Assembly: GCA_015501055.1 (NCBI GenBank)
Contig: JADNYV010000044.1
Span: 186,001 to 250,000 of the forward strand
Direction: 5' to 3'
DNA length: 64,000 nt
Source: Mucidula mucida
Taxonomy: Eukaryota; Basidiomycota; Agaricomycetes; Agaricales; Physalacriaceae
Below the pieces are notes generated by a model. That model was not told where the DNA came from and made no database searches. It saw nothing but the letters and a program-made list of their open reading frames with translations. This document shows, one piece after another, positions 47,259 through 58,317 of this stretch (positions are counted from its first letter, which is position 1; every line of letters begins with the position of its first letter). The translations under genes were made by a program, and so were the position numbers.

Positions 47259-50200
47259 ATGTCCAACGAAGCACCCGAAACCGCTCCTCACACACCCCTC
47301 ATCACGCCGATGTCGAAACCAAAGGCCAATCCCTTGTCAACAAGCCTTATGACTATGACGGGGATAAGTCCAAGTATAAGAGCTGGTGGCGATCAATGTT
47401 CACATACATCCGTGACAAGAAGAACAACCTCACATCTGACTCCGAAAGGATCGATGTTGTTCTCTCCTACATCCGAGGAGATCACGTAGATGCTGGGTGC
47501 AGAACTACTCGGACCAGAACTTCGACGAGGAAGAAGAGGAATGGACAGTCTCTTGGACGGAGTTCAAGGAAGATTTGAAGGAGCGATTTGTGGATTCCAA
47601 TCTTGCGCAAGACGCGCAAGACCAGATCGAGCGGTTGCGCCAGGGGCAAGACACCGCTCAAGATTTCTTCCAGAAGTTCGAGGTTCTGCTCACTCAGGCA
47701 GGATATTTGAAGGATGACGCATTTGTTGTGCGACTTCTCGAGACCAACGTCAATGAGAAGATCATTGATCAGATCTATGGCAGCCGAGACGGGTTGCCAG
47801 AGAAGTACAAGGATTGGAAGGCACAATCATTCAGATTGATCAGCTGTGGAGAAGGCGGACGGCAAGCAAGAGGTCCGGCATGCAGTCCCGGCCCCTAGCT
47901 CCGCAGGCGGCTACATCGAGAGCCAATCCTACGAACCCACCCCCGACGCCAATCACACGACGAGATGCCACCGGTGTTACCTATGGAGGAACCGGCTGGC
48001 CGATGGACATCGACAACGCACGTCAAAGAGGACTTTGCTTCAGCTGTGGCGAACACGGCCATGTCAGCAGTTTCTGTCCTAAGAAGGGTAGACCCCAGAC
48101 GATTCGGGGGCTATGGACCGAAATGAATGACGAAGAGAAGAAGAAGTTGGCCAAGAGTTGGGTTTTGCGAAGCTCCCGCAGTAGACGCAGTCCTGCCGGA
48201 GCAGCCATCAAGGGAAGGGTCGTCAGATGCAGAATTTATTTACAGTACGGGTACTGAAACATCTAAAATATCATTGACGACTTCACCAACAAAACCTGCG
48301 AAAGAAAGATTTGAGCCAAATATGCCCGAGTGGATCGCACAACGGCTAAGAGAGGATGACGTGCCGAGAGCAGTGAGAGCATGGATGCTGGAGCGGAGAG
48401 AAAGAGAAGCGACGGAAGAGAAGGTGATGGCGATCAGAGCGTTGACAAAGGAAGCTGCGGTGGAAGTTGTGACGGAGTTGAAAAAGTCAAGGAAGTACAT
48501 CCGGGGAACAAAGGGGCAGGACATGAAACTCCGAGTAACCATAGAGAGCGTACACACAGGCTCTGAATGGGAAACAAGTGCCCTTCTTGACAGCGGAGCA
48601 ACGGGTTCTTGTGTCAATAAAGAATTCGTTGAGAAGAACGGACTCCCGATCAAGGAGTTACCGGTCAAGCTTCCTGTCTACAATGCGGATGGAACCCTAA
48701 ACAGGGAGGGGCAATCAAAGGTTTTGTGGAGGTCCGGATGAAGATCGGTGATCACGCTGAAAAGATCAAGTTGGCCGTTACCAATCTTGGCAAAACAAGT
48801 ATCTTTTTGGGGCTAGATTGGCTACGATATCACAACCCCACGATCAACCGGACGGAATCCACATTGACTTTTGATTGATGCCCAGACCGCTGCGGCTATC
48901 TACCCGAGTACAACTCACCGGAAGATGAAGGAGAAGATGTAGAAGAGAAGTTGGAAGAGGGAGAGCGTTTGTTCTGGATGGACTGGGACAATTATTGCAA
49001 AAGCGGAGAAAAGCTGAGATTACAACAGCCTTCATCTCCTGCTGCACCTTACATTGAGGAATTTTCCGATGTATTCAGCAAGGCGGACTTTGACAAGTTA
49101 CCGGAGCGAAGACCACTTACGCCTGGTTCCAAACCGGTTGACTGCAAGGTTTATCCCCTTAGCCCATCCGAGCAGAAGGCATTAGATGAGTTCCTGGAAG
49201 AAAACATACGGACGGGACATATACGGCCATCAATTTCACCTATGGCATCACCCTTCTTCTTTGTCAAAAAGAAGGACGGAAGTCTTCGGCCCGTGCAGGA
49301 TTATCGGAAATTGAATGACATGACAATCAAAAACCAATATCCCTTGCCGTTGATCCAAGAACTTATCAACAAGCTGAAGGGAGCGAAGTGTTTCACAAAG
49401 ATGGATGTCCGATGGGGTTACAATAACATCCAGATCAAAGAAGGTGATGAGTGGAAAGCGGCGTTTAGAACAAACCAAGGCCTGTTTGAGCCCTCAGTTA
49501 TGTTCTTTGGACTTACAAACTCGCCGGCGACTTTTCAATCGTTCATGAATCACATTCTGAAGGAGTTGATTGACGACGGACATGTTATAGTCTACTTGGA
49601 CGATATACTTATCTTTACAACACTCTCGAGGAGCATAGACAGATTGTACGAAGGGTATTAGAAATATTACGAGTAAATAAGTTGTATTTAAAACCCGAGA
49701 AATGTAGTTTTGAGGCACATACTGTAGACTACTTAGGAGTTATTGTTGGAGGAGGAGAAGTGAAGATGGATCCGGCAAAAGTGGCCGTAGTGAAGGAATG
49801 GAAGGAGCCGATGAAGAAGAAGGAAGTACAGTCATTCCTGGGCTTCTGCAACTTCTACCGACATTTCATCCAGGGATTTGCGGGAGTAGCGAAGCCATTG
49901 ACCTCGCTGACTGGGAAGGGGAATGGGTTTGGGGTATGGAGCAACACGAGGCGTTTGAGGAGTTGAAACGGAGGATGACGGAAGAACCCGTTCTGATCGT
50001 ACCACGCGACGACGGCAAGTTTTGAGTTGAGGCGGACTCCTCGAACTATGCGAACGGGGCGGTTCTTTCCCAGTTTGTTAACGGAAAATGGAGACCAGTA
50101 GCTTTCCATCTTGCGTGCTGAACAAAGTGGAGCGCAATTATGAGATCTACGACAAAGAGATGATGGCTATTATGGACTGATCAACGACTGGTGGCAATAT

Positions 50201-51814
50201 CTCCTAGGCGCTAAGGAGACAGTGGAGGTTTTCACCAATCATCAAAATCTTCAGTACTTCAGGAAACCGCAGAAGTTGAATCGGAGGCAGGCGCGATGGG
50301 TTACGGAGTTGGCGGAATATGACATACAGATGATTCATAAGCCAGGCAGGACGATGGGAAAAGCTGATGCCTTGTCAAGGATGACAGGCCTTGAGAAGGG
50401 GGAAAAAGACAACGAAAACGTTGTTTTGCTAAAACCAGAGTTTTTTATTTCACAAATTCAATTTTCTTTACATACAGTAGATACACCGGAGGACGAATTA
50501 CTTAACAAAATCAAACAAAGAAAAGGAAACAAGGACAGATACATACAAAAAGCATTAGAAAACAAAGAAAAAGGATGGGAAGAGAAGGAAAATGGACTTA
50601 TTATGTGGAAAGATCGTATTTACATACCGAAGGACAAGGAATTGCGGGGAAGAGTTATTGGAATGCACTATGATGCACAGCTTGCAGGGCATCCGGGACG
50701 GTACAAGACTCTTGAGTTGATCACACCGGAATCAGCCGAGATGTCCGCGAATACGTGGAAGGGTGTCAAAAATGCCAGGTTACAAAGTCACATTGCACAA
50801 AGCCGGCCGCACCCCTTCACCCTATTGATGTGCCAAGCAAGCCATGGGAGGTAGTAGGGACGGACATGATTGGAGAACTGCCGGAATCGGGAGGATACAA
50901 CGCAATCAGCACGTTTGTGGACCATTTCACAAAGCGATTACGCATCATACCAACACACACCACTCTGACGTCGGAAGGCATGGCCCGCATTTACCGTGAT
51001 TGCATTTTCCCCATACATGGATGCCACACAGATGATACATGATTGCGGTCCACAATACCACTCGCGTTTCATGAAGGAGTTGTACCGGTTGTTGGGCATA
51101 CAAGGAAACTTTACAACGGTGTATCATCCACAGGCAAATGGGCAGACGGAACGGCTGAACCAAGAGATAGAACATTTCTTACGGTTATTTGTCAACTACC
51201 ATCAGAACAACTGGCACAAATGGCTACCTCTGCCAAATTCGTTTACAACAATCAGTTCACTGGCGACCAAAGTCACTCCGTTCTTCGCAGACATGGGTAG
51301 ACATCCCTAAAAGGCACCGCTCTGAAAACGGCATCGAGAAATGAGACTGCGCAGGAGTTTGCCGACAGCATGAGGAAGACATGGGAAGAAGTGGGGTCAG
51401 CATTGAAGATGGCAAAAGAGGACATGAAACGTTTTATGACAGGAAGCGAACAGAGGCAGTAGAGTACAAGGAAGGCAACAAAGTATGGCTGGAAGGGACG
51501 AATCTCAGCACGGACCAACCAATGAAGAAGCTCAATGACAAACGCTTCGGGCCGTTCAAAGTAATCAAGAAAGTTGGGATGAGCTCTTACAAGCTCCAGA
51601 TTCCTCACACGTGGAAAAGCATTCATCCGTGTTCAATGAGGCCTGTTGACGCCTTACCACGAGCCGCAATTTCCGACGCAACCCAGACACGTCCATCACT
51701 GTGCTGGAAGGAGCCAACCGATGGAGGTTGAGAAAGTGGTGATCCCGGAAGTACGCGGGTTTCATACAGTTCCTGAAGGTATGCACACCGCAGACATGGA
51801 CCGGCATGCAATCT
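47259..51814 (+). pseudogene. gag-pol of gypsy copy A
   Basis: Gag begins MSNEAPETAPHTPLITPMSK and, after frame breaks, continues KPYDYDGDKSKYKSWW and the capsid-like AQDAQDQIERLRQGQDTAQD; its zinc knuckle (CX2CX4HX4C, CFSCGEHGHVSSFC) is at 48036-48077. Protease: LLDSGATGS at about 48583. Reverse transcriptase: [20 protein letters not shown] and YLDDIL (49593-49610). RNase H about 49960-50250. Integrase: HYDAQLAGHPGRYKTLEL at 50668 and the linker to NKVWLEGTNLSTDQPMKKL. Visible lesions include one-base deletions relative to copy B at about 48704 and about 49619, and a frame change near 51640. After 51814 the frame is cut by copy B. Where a chromodomain would be expected, the region is not recognisable. 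Confidence 0.85.
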
Positions 51815-54800
51815 CAACTCCTTCATGAAACGCGAGTGGTATTGTGGACCCAATCATGTATCATCTGTCGTGGCATCCCATGTATGGGGAAAATGCGATC
51901 ACGGTAAATGCGGGCCATGCCTTCCGACGTCAGAGTGGTGTGTGTTGGTATGATGCGTAATCGCTTTGTGAAATGGTCCACAAACGTGCTGATGCGTTGT
52001 ATCCTCCCGATTCCGGCAGTTCTCCAATCATGTCCGTCCCTACTACCTCCCATGGCTTGCTTGGCACATCAATAGGGTGAAGGGGTGCGGCCGGCTTCGT
52101 GCAATGTGACTTTGTAACCTGGCATTTTTGACACCCTTCCACGTATTCGCGGACATCTCGGCTGATTCCGTGTGATCAACTCAAGAGTCTTGTACCGTCC
52201 CGGATGCCCTGCAAGCTGTGCATCATGTGCATTCCAATAACTCTTCCCCGCAATTCCTTGTCCTTCGGTATGTAAATACGATCTTTCCACATAATAAGTC
52301 CATTTTCCTTCTCTTCCCATCCTTTTTCTTTGTTTTCTAATGCTTTTTGTACGTATCTGTCCTTGTTTCCTTTTCTTTGTTTGATTTTGTTAAGTAATTC
52401 GTCCTCCGGTGTATCTACTGTATGTAAAGAAAATTGAATTTGTGAAATAAAAAACTCCGGTTTTAGCAAAACAACGTTTTCGTTGTCTTTTTCCCCCTTC
52501 TCAAGGCCTGTCATCCTTGACAAGGCATCAGCTTTTCCCATCGTCCTGCCTGGCTTATGAATCATCTGTATGTCATATTCCGCCAACTCCGTAACCCATC
52601 GCGCCTGCCTCCGATTCAACTTCTGCGGTTTCCTGAAGTACTGAAGTTTTGATGATTGGTGAAAACCTCCACTGTCTCCTTAGCGCCTAGGAGATATTGC
52701 CCCAGTCGTTGATCAAGTCCATAATAGCCATCATCTCTTTGTCGTAGATCTCATAATTGCGCTCCACTTTGTTCAGCACGCAAGATGGAAAGCTACTGGT
52801 CTCCATTTTCCGTAACAAACTGGGAAAGAACCGCCCCGTTCGCATAGTTCGAGGAGTCCGCCTCAACTCAAAACTTGCCGTCGTCGCGTGGTACGATCAG
52901 AACGGGTTCTTCCGTCATCCTCCGTTTCAACTCCTCAAACGCCTCGTGTTGCTCCATACCCCAAACCCATTCGCCCTTCCCAGTCAGCGAGGTCAATGGC
53001 TTCGCTACTCCCGCAAATCCCGGATGAAATGTCGGTAGAAGTTGCAGAAGCCCAGGAATGACTGTACTTCCTTCTTCTTCGTCGGCTCCTTCCATTCCTT
53101 CACTACGGCCACTTTTGCCGGATCCATCTTCACTTCTCCTCCTCCAACAATAACTCCTAAGTAGTCTACAGTATGTGCCTCAAAACTACATTTCTCGGGT
53201 TTTAAATACAACTTATTTACTCGTAATATTTCTAATACCCTTCGTACAATCTGTCTATGCTCCTCGAGAGTGTTTGTAAAGATAAGTATATCGTCCAAGT
53301 AGACTATAACATGTCCGTCGTCAATCAACTCCTTCAGAATGTGATTCATGAACGATTGAAAAGTTGCCGGCGAGTTTGTAAGTCCAAAGAACATAACTGA
53401 GGGCTCAAACAGGCCTTGGTTTGTTCTAAACGCCGCTTTCCACTCATCACCTTCTTTGATCGGATGTTATTGTAACCCCATCGGACATCCATCTTTGTGA
53501 AACACTTCGCTCCCTTCAGCTTGTTGATAAGTTCTTGGATCAACGGCAAGGGATATTGGTTTTTGATTGTCATGTCATTCAATTTCCGATAATCCTGCAC
53601 GGGCCGAAGACTTCCGTCCTTCTTTTTGACAAAGAAGAAGGGTGATGCCATAGGTGAAATTGATGGCCGTATATGTCCCGTCCGTATGTTTTCTTCCAGG
53701 AACTCATCTAATGCCTTCTGCTCGGATGGGCTAAGGGGATAAACCTTGCAGTCAACCAGTTTGGAACCAGGCGTAAGTGGTCTTCGCTCCGGTAACTTGT
53801 CAAAGTCCGCCTTGCTGAATACATTGGAAAATTCCTCAATGTAAGGTGCAGCAGGAGATGAAGGCTGTTGTAATCTCAGCTTTTCTCCGCTTTTGCAATA
53901 ATTGTCCCAGTCCATCCAGAACAAACGCTCTCCCTCTTCCAACTTCTCTTCTACATCTTCTCCTTCATCTTCCGGTGAGTTGTACTCGGGTAGATAGCCG
54001 CAGCGGTCTGGGCATCAATCAAAAGTCAATGTGGATTCCGTCCGGTTGATCGTGGGGTTGTGATATCGTAGCCAATCTAGCCCCAAAAAGATACTTGTTT
54101 TGCCAAGATTGGTAACGGCCAACTTGATCTTTTCAGCGTGATCACTGATCTTCATCCGGACCTCCACAAAACCTTTGATTGCCCCTCCCTCGTTTAGGGT
54201 TCCATCCGCATTGTAGACAGGAAGCTTGACCGGTAACTCCTTGATCGGGAGTCCGTTCTTCTCAACGAATTCTTTATTGACACAAGAACCCGTTGCTCCG
54301 CTGTCAAGAAGGGCACTTGTTTCCCATTCAGAGCCTGTGTGTACGCTCTCTATGGTTACTCGGAGTTTCATGTCCTGCCCCTTTGTTCCCCGGATGTACT
54401 TCCTTGACTTTTTCAACTCCGTCACAACTTCCACCGCAGCTTCCTTTGTCAACGCTCTGATCGCCATCACCTTCTCTTCCGTCGCTTCTCTTTCTCTCCG
54501 CTCCAGCATCCATGCTCTCACTGCTCTTGGCACGTCATCCTCTCTTAGCCGTTGTGCGATCCACTTGGGCATATTTGGCTCAAATCTTTCTTTCGCAGGT
54601 TTTGTTGGTGAAGTCGTCAATGATATTTTAGATGTTTCAGTACCCGTACTGTAAATAAATTCTGCATCTGACAACCCTTCCCTTAATGGCTGCTCCGGCA
54701 GGACTGCGTCTACTGCGGGAGCTTCGCAAAACCCAACTCTTCAGCCAGCTTCTCTTCTCTTCGTCATTCATTTCGGTCCATAGCCCCCAAATTGTTGGGG

Positions 54801-55635
54801 TCTACCCTTCTTAGGACAGAACCTGCTGACATGGCCGTGTTCGCCATAGCTGAAGCAAAGTCCTCTTTGACATGCGTTGTCGATGTCCATCGGCCAGCCT
54901 GTTCCTCCATAGGTAACACCGGTGGCATCTCGTCGTGTGATTGGCGTCGGGGGTGGGTTCGTAGGATTGGCTCTCGATGTAGCCGCTGCGGAGCTAGGGG
55001 CCGGGACTGCATGTCGGACCTCTTGCTCGCCATCCGCCTTCTCCACAGCTGATCGATCTGAATGATCTGTGCCTTCCAATCCTTGTACTTCTCTGGCAAC
55101 CCATCTCGGCTGCCATAGATCTGATCAATGATCTTCTCGTTGACGTTGGTCTTGAGAAGTCGCACAACAAATGCGTCATCCTTCAAATATCCTGCCTGAG
55201 TGAGCAGAACCTCGAACTTCTGGAAGAAATCTTGAGCGGTGTCTTGCCCCTGGTGCAACCGCTCGATCTGGTCTTGCGCGTCTTGCGCAAGATTGGAATC
55301 CACAAATCACTCCTTCAAATCTTCCTTGAACTCCGTCCAAGAGACTGTCCATTCCTCTTCTTCCTTGTCGAAGTTCTGGTCCGAGTAGTTCTAGACCCAT
55401 GCATCTACGTGATCTCCTTGGATGTAGGAGAGAACAACATCGATCCTTTCGGAGTCAGATGTGAGGTTGTTCTTCTTGTCACGGATGTATGTAAACATGG
55501 ATCGCCACCAGCTCTTGTACTTGGCCTTGTCCCCGTCATAGTCATAAGGCTTGTTGACAAGGGATCGGCCTTTGGTTTCGACATTGGCATAATGAGCGGG
55601 TGGTGATGAGTGGTTTCGGGTGCTTCGCTGGACAT
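51815..55635 (-). pseudogene. gag-pol of gypsy copy B (truncated)
   Basis: Gag starts MSSEAPETTHHHPLIMPMSK at 55635. Zinc knuckle about 54857-54816; protease LLDSGATGS about 54313-54287; RT YLDDIL about 53308-53291, followed by the intact [20 protein letters not shown] that copy A has lost. RNase H about 52950-52640; the integrase start is damaged by a one-base deletion near 52233 (copy A reads correctly there). Frame breaks also occur near 53455. The reading stops inside integrase at the truncation. The two copies carry different lesions, so neither codes for a full polyprotein. Confidence 0.82.
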
Positions 55636-56227
55636 GGTGAATTGGGGTGATGAGATCAGAGAGTGAAAGGGTGAAAGTGGGGATATGAGAGATGCAGATT
55701 TTGATGAAACGGGTGAGGGAATAGAGGTTTGGATGAATAAGGAGGAGTCGCCTAGATCTGAAATAGAATCCAGGACTTGGTAGGGTGGGGAATGATGATG
55801 TGTATGTAAGGTAAGTAAAGTAGGTAGGTATTGTAACTGTCTACGCTATTTTACCAACTACTGACTATGTATCTACGGAGCCCAAGAGCTTGTCACAAGT
55901 TCACAATTGCCCAGCCGACGTCCCTCTGGTGTGAGGTAAGCCGAAGTTTTCCTGGGAACGGGGGTTGACCCGTAAACAGCGCCCACTGAAGTGCAACTGC
56001 CAAAAGTTCGTTCTCGTGAGAGCGGCTACTTCCAGCACCCGAGGCAGTTATCTCTAACTGTTAGCCGCGCTACTGGGACCAATACACATGTATGTGATGT
56101 GCGCTGGAATTAGGATTCCGTTGATCTGTAAACAGGAAAGGGGATGGGGAATGTGCAATGATCAAACAGGAAGTGCTGATCAACGATCAGGGATGTGTGG
56201 TAGGTGGTAGAAAGTAGTTCGATCTTC

Positions 56228-56754
56228 TGTTAGCGACTGACTAAGCCACGAGACTCAACCAGGTACCACAGAAGAACTTAAGGAAGAAACGTTCGCGTTT
56301 GTAAGACTAGGCTAGGCCAGGTGTATAAACGAGATCGGAACTAAAGTACAATGATACTACACTACTGCTTATATACTAGTAAGTCTATGTTTGGGACTCC
56401 TTGTCCATACAGTTTCCACTAGGGATGCTCCACGCCCTTGACCCAGTGTGTATACTACTAGTCCATGAAACCATTAAATACGAGTGGTAACTGCATGTAA
56501 GTAATAATACTGAAACGACCATGTGTGCTACGAGTGTCGGTGGTGTGTATACAATAGGGAGTCCATGAGGTATCGGCATGTATGATGTCATCCATGTGTT
56601 GAACGTGTGTCCGACATGAGTACGTCTTCGGTAATGAAAAGGGGTATGATTGATGATGAAACAGATGCTTGAAACGGTCCATTGGTTGATAAGACAAGGC
56701 CCCTGATAAGATATGATAAGATGTGAAAATATGAAAATATGGCGATTCATAACA
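56228..56754 (-). repeat. 5' LTR of gypsy copy B (inverted)
   Basis: On the minus strand starts TGTTATGAATCGCC (56754) and ends GCTAACA (56228). The adjacent PBS (56225-56215) reads with one C missing compared with copy A, while the complementary R-region sequence inside this LTR is intact. Confidence 0.88.
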
Positions 56755-56925
56755 AAAGCCACCTGCGCTTGCTCGAATTGAAGTCCCTATGTCGCAGTTT
56801 CCATCACATTTATTCCGACCCATGCCACTGCCTGACACCGAACCCCTTGACATCACACTACCCTCTGCAGCCCTCATGGAGCGACTCTGGCGCAGAATGG
56901 AACTTGCGCCTTAAGGAGGGGGTGA
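56755..56925 (+). other. 3' internal remnant and polypurine tract of gypsy copy A
   Basis: An open frame (SQFPSHLFRPMPLPDTEP, ending RRMELAP then TAA) followed by the polypurine tract AAGGAGGGGG (56913-56922) and TGA directly before the 3' LTR. It continues copy A beyond the inserted copy B. Confidence 0.75.
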
Positions 56926-57451
56926 TGTTATGAATCGCCATATTTTCACATTTTCACATCTTCTCATATCTTATCGGGGGCCTTGTCTTATCAACCAACG
57001 GACTGTTTCATCATCTGTTTGTCACCAATCATACTCCTTTTCATTACCGAAGCCGTACTCATGTCGGACACACACCCAACACATGGATGACATCATACAT
57101 GCCAATACCTCATGGACTCCCTATTGTATACACACCGCCGACACTCGTAGCACACATGGTTGTTTCAGTATTATTACTTACATGCAGTTACCACTCGTAT
57201 TTAATGGTTTCACGGACTAGTAGCATACAACACTGGGTCAAGGGCGTGGAGCATCCCTAGTGGAAACGCGTATGGATAAGGAGTCCCAAACATAGACTTA
57301 CTAGTATATAAGCAGTAGTGTAGTATTATTGTACTTTAGTTCCGATCTCGTTTATACACCTGGCCTAGCCTAGTCTTACAAACGCAAACATTTCTTTTCC
57401 TTAAGTCTCTCTGTGGTACCTGGTTCAGCCTCGTGGCTATAGTCAGTCGCT
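56926..57451 (+). repeat. 3' LTR of gypsy copy A
   Basis: Starts TGTTATGAATCGCC; matches the 5' LTR but stops at ..CAGTCGCT, lacking the terminal AACA, and runs straight into transposase sequence (CTATGATGAAG). Confidence 0.85.
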
Positions 57452-58100
57452 CTATGATGAAGAGGGTGTCTTCAAGGGCATGAAGACACTCATCTCTGAG
57501 CGCCGTAGGCACGGACATGATCTCCCGGATCCTTCTTCACTCCTTGCTGATGCACTGTCTCAACAACTGATGAACAGGGTAAGAAACACACAAAGAAATT
57601 CTCATGCCGCCATCTTTCCACCACCACCTGCTGCCAACGGAAGGTTCTGTACTGCGAGAGTGATTTCCAGTCTCAGAAGTCTTGGTTACAGGAGTATTGC
57701 GAGCCCCGGGGCTCCACCGTCATCTTATTCCCAAAATACCACCCCGAGCTGAACTGCATTGAGCAGTGTTGGGGCTATGCCAAGCGCATCTACCGGATGT
57801 TCCCACTGTCATCTAGAGAAGACGTCTTGCATCAGAATGTCCTCAAGGCGCTGGACTCTGTTCCAATAGCATCAATCCAAAGGTCTGCTTCTCCATCTGA
57901 TTTTGCCCTATTCTTAGTCTGACAGTTTGTCCTGTAGATTTGCGACGTGTTCCTCTTGGTTTGTCAATGCTTACTCCAAGAAGCTCAGCGCTGCTGATGC
58001 TGCATGGACAAACAAGAAGTTCCGGGGTCACCGTACTCTCCCACCCAATTATGCCAAAGACATGCCAAAGCTACCTAACTACACAGATGTATCTCCTTAA
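57452..58100 (+). pseudogene. Transposase, 3' fragment (DDE transposon)
   Basis: Continues the split transposase: LYDEEGVFKGMKTLISERRR, then YHPELNCIEQCWGYAKRIYR, whose Glu in NCIE is the likely third catalytic residue, then SREDVLHQNVLKALDSVPI, FVNAYSKKLSAADAAWTNKK, FRGHRTLPPNYAKD and the end NYTDVSP with TAA at 58098. A likely intron of about 55 nt (CAGTTTGTCCTGTAG region, about 57890-57938) separates IQR from FATCSSWF. Frame changes are present upstream (about 57600-57720). Confidence 0.78.
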
Positions 58101-58157
58101 TAATTACTTGTATTATATTTTAAACTCATTTCAAGCTTGATCCCCGGTCCCAATTCT

Positions 58158-58174
58158 ATTGCGCCACACTTGCG
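58158..58174 (-). repeat. Subterminal 17-nt inverted repeat, right copy
   Basis: ATTGCGCCACACTTGCG, exact inverse of 43768-43784. Confidence 0.7.
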
Positions 58175-58196
58175 AGGCGTTGAGCAAAAATTTCAC

Positions 58197-58257
58197 GCTG
58201 TTACCGTCACACAAGTCACAATCACGTGATGTGATCACTTGTGGATGTCGCCTATCT
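58197..58257 (-). repeat. Right terminal inverted repeat of DNA transposon
   Basis: On the minus strand begins AGATAGGCGACATCCACAAG; contains the palindrome ATCACGTGAT. Followed by TA, then the host gene stop only 61 nt further on. Confidence 0.85.
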
Positions 58258-58317
58258 TAAGTACAACAATGTAAAGAAAACCTGTAACCGATCTCAGCCC
58301 GCAACTCTGCCCTCAGA

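Larger units (their letters stand above)
51815..56754 (-). mobile_element. Ty3/gypsy copy B, inverted and 3'-truncated
   Basis: Read on the minus strand, from right to left: 5' LTR (56754-56228), PBS region, leader, gag, protease, RT, RNase H and the first part of integrase, stopping at 51815, which corresponds to 51082 of copy A. The last part of integrase, polypurine tract and 3' LTR are absent. Length 4940 nt against 4942 nt for the matching part of copy A. It is inserted in the 3' part of copy A. Confidence 0.88.
46141..57451 (+). mobile_element. Ty3/gypsy LTR retrotransposon, copy A (interrupted)
   Basis: 5' LTR 46141-46668, internal region 46669-51814 and 56755-56925, 3' LTR 56926-57451. 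Protein order is gag (zinc knuckle), protease, reverse transcriptase, RNase H, integrase, which defines Ty3/gypsy. Self-priming PBS and a polypurine tract are present. It sits inside the transposase gene of the DNA transposon. Copy B interrupts it at 51815-56754. Multiple frame lesions make it non-autonomous. Confidence 0.9.
43506..58257 (+). mobile_element. TA-flanked DDE DNA transposon carrying nested retroelements
   Basis: The ends are inverted copies: the first 21 nt (AGATAGGCGACATCCACAAG plus T) are identical at both ends, and imperfect similarity runs to about 51-61 nt. TA dinucleotides flank both ends (43504-43505 and 58258-58259), which fits a TA target-site duplication as in the Tc1/mariner superfamily. 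A transposase gene fills the interior but is split at 46140/57452 by an 11.3-kb retroelement; without it the element would be about 3.4 kb. A second, subterminal inverted repeat of 17 nt occurs inside both ends. Family assignment is inferred from the TSD and the DDE-like C-terminus. Confidence 0.85.

Noticed and set aside
48240..48668. 142-codon ORF antisense to the gypsy protease (and its mirror at 54226-54654)
   Set aside because: Shadow of the conserved sense frame; it appears in both copies only because they are the same element.
56385..57220. ORFs of 90-139 codons inside the LTRs
   Set aside because: LTR sequence is regulatory; the frames are broken differently among the three LTR copies.
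43490..58260. A large novel gene cluster or defence island
   Set aside because: All long frames here are explained by one DNA transposon and two gypsy copies; no cargo genes remain.
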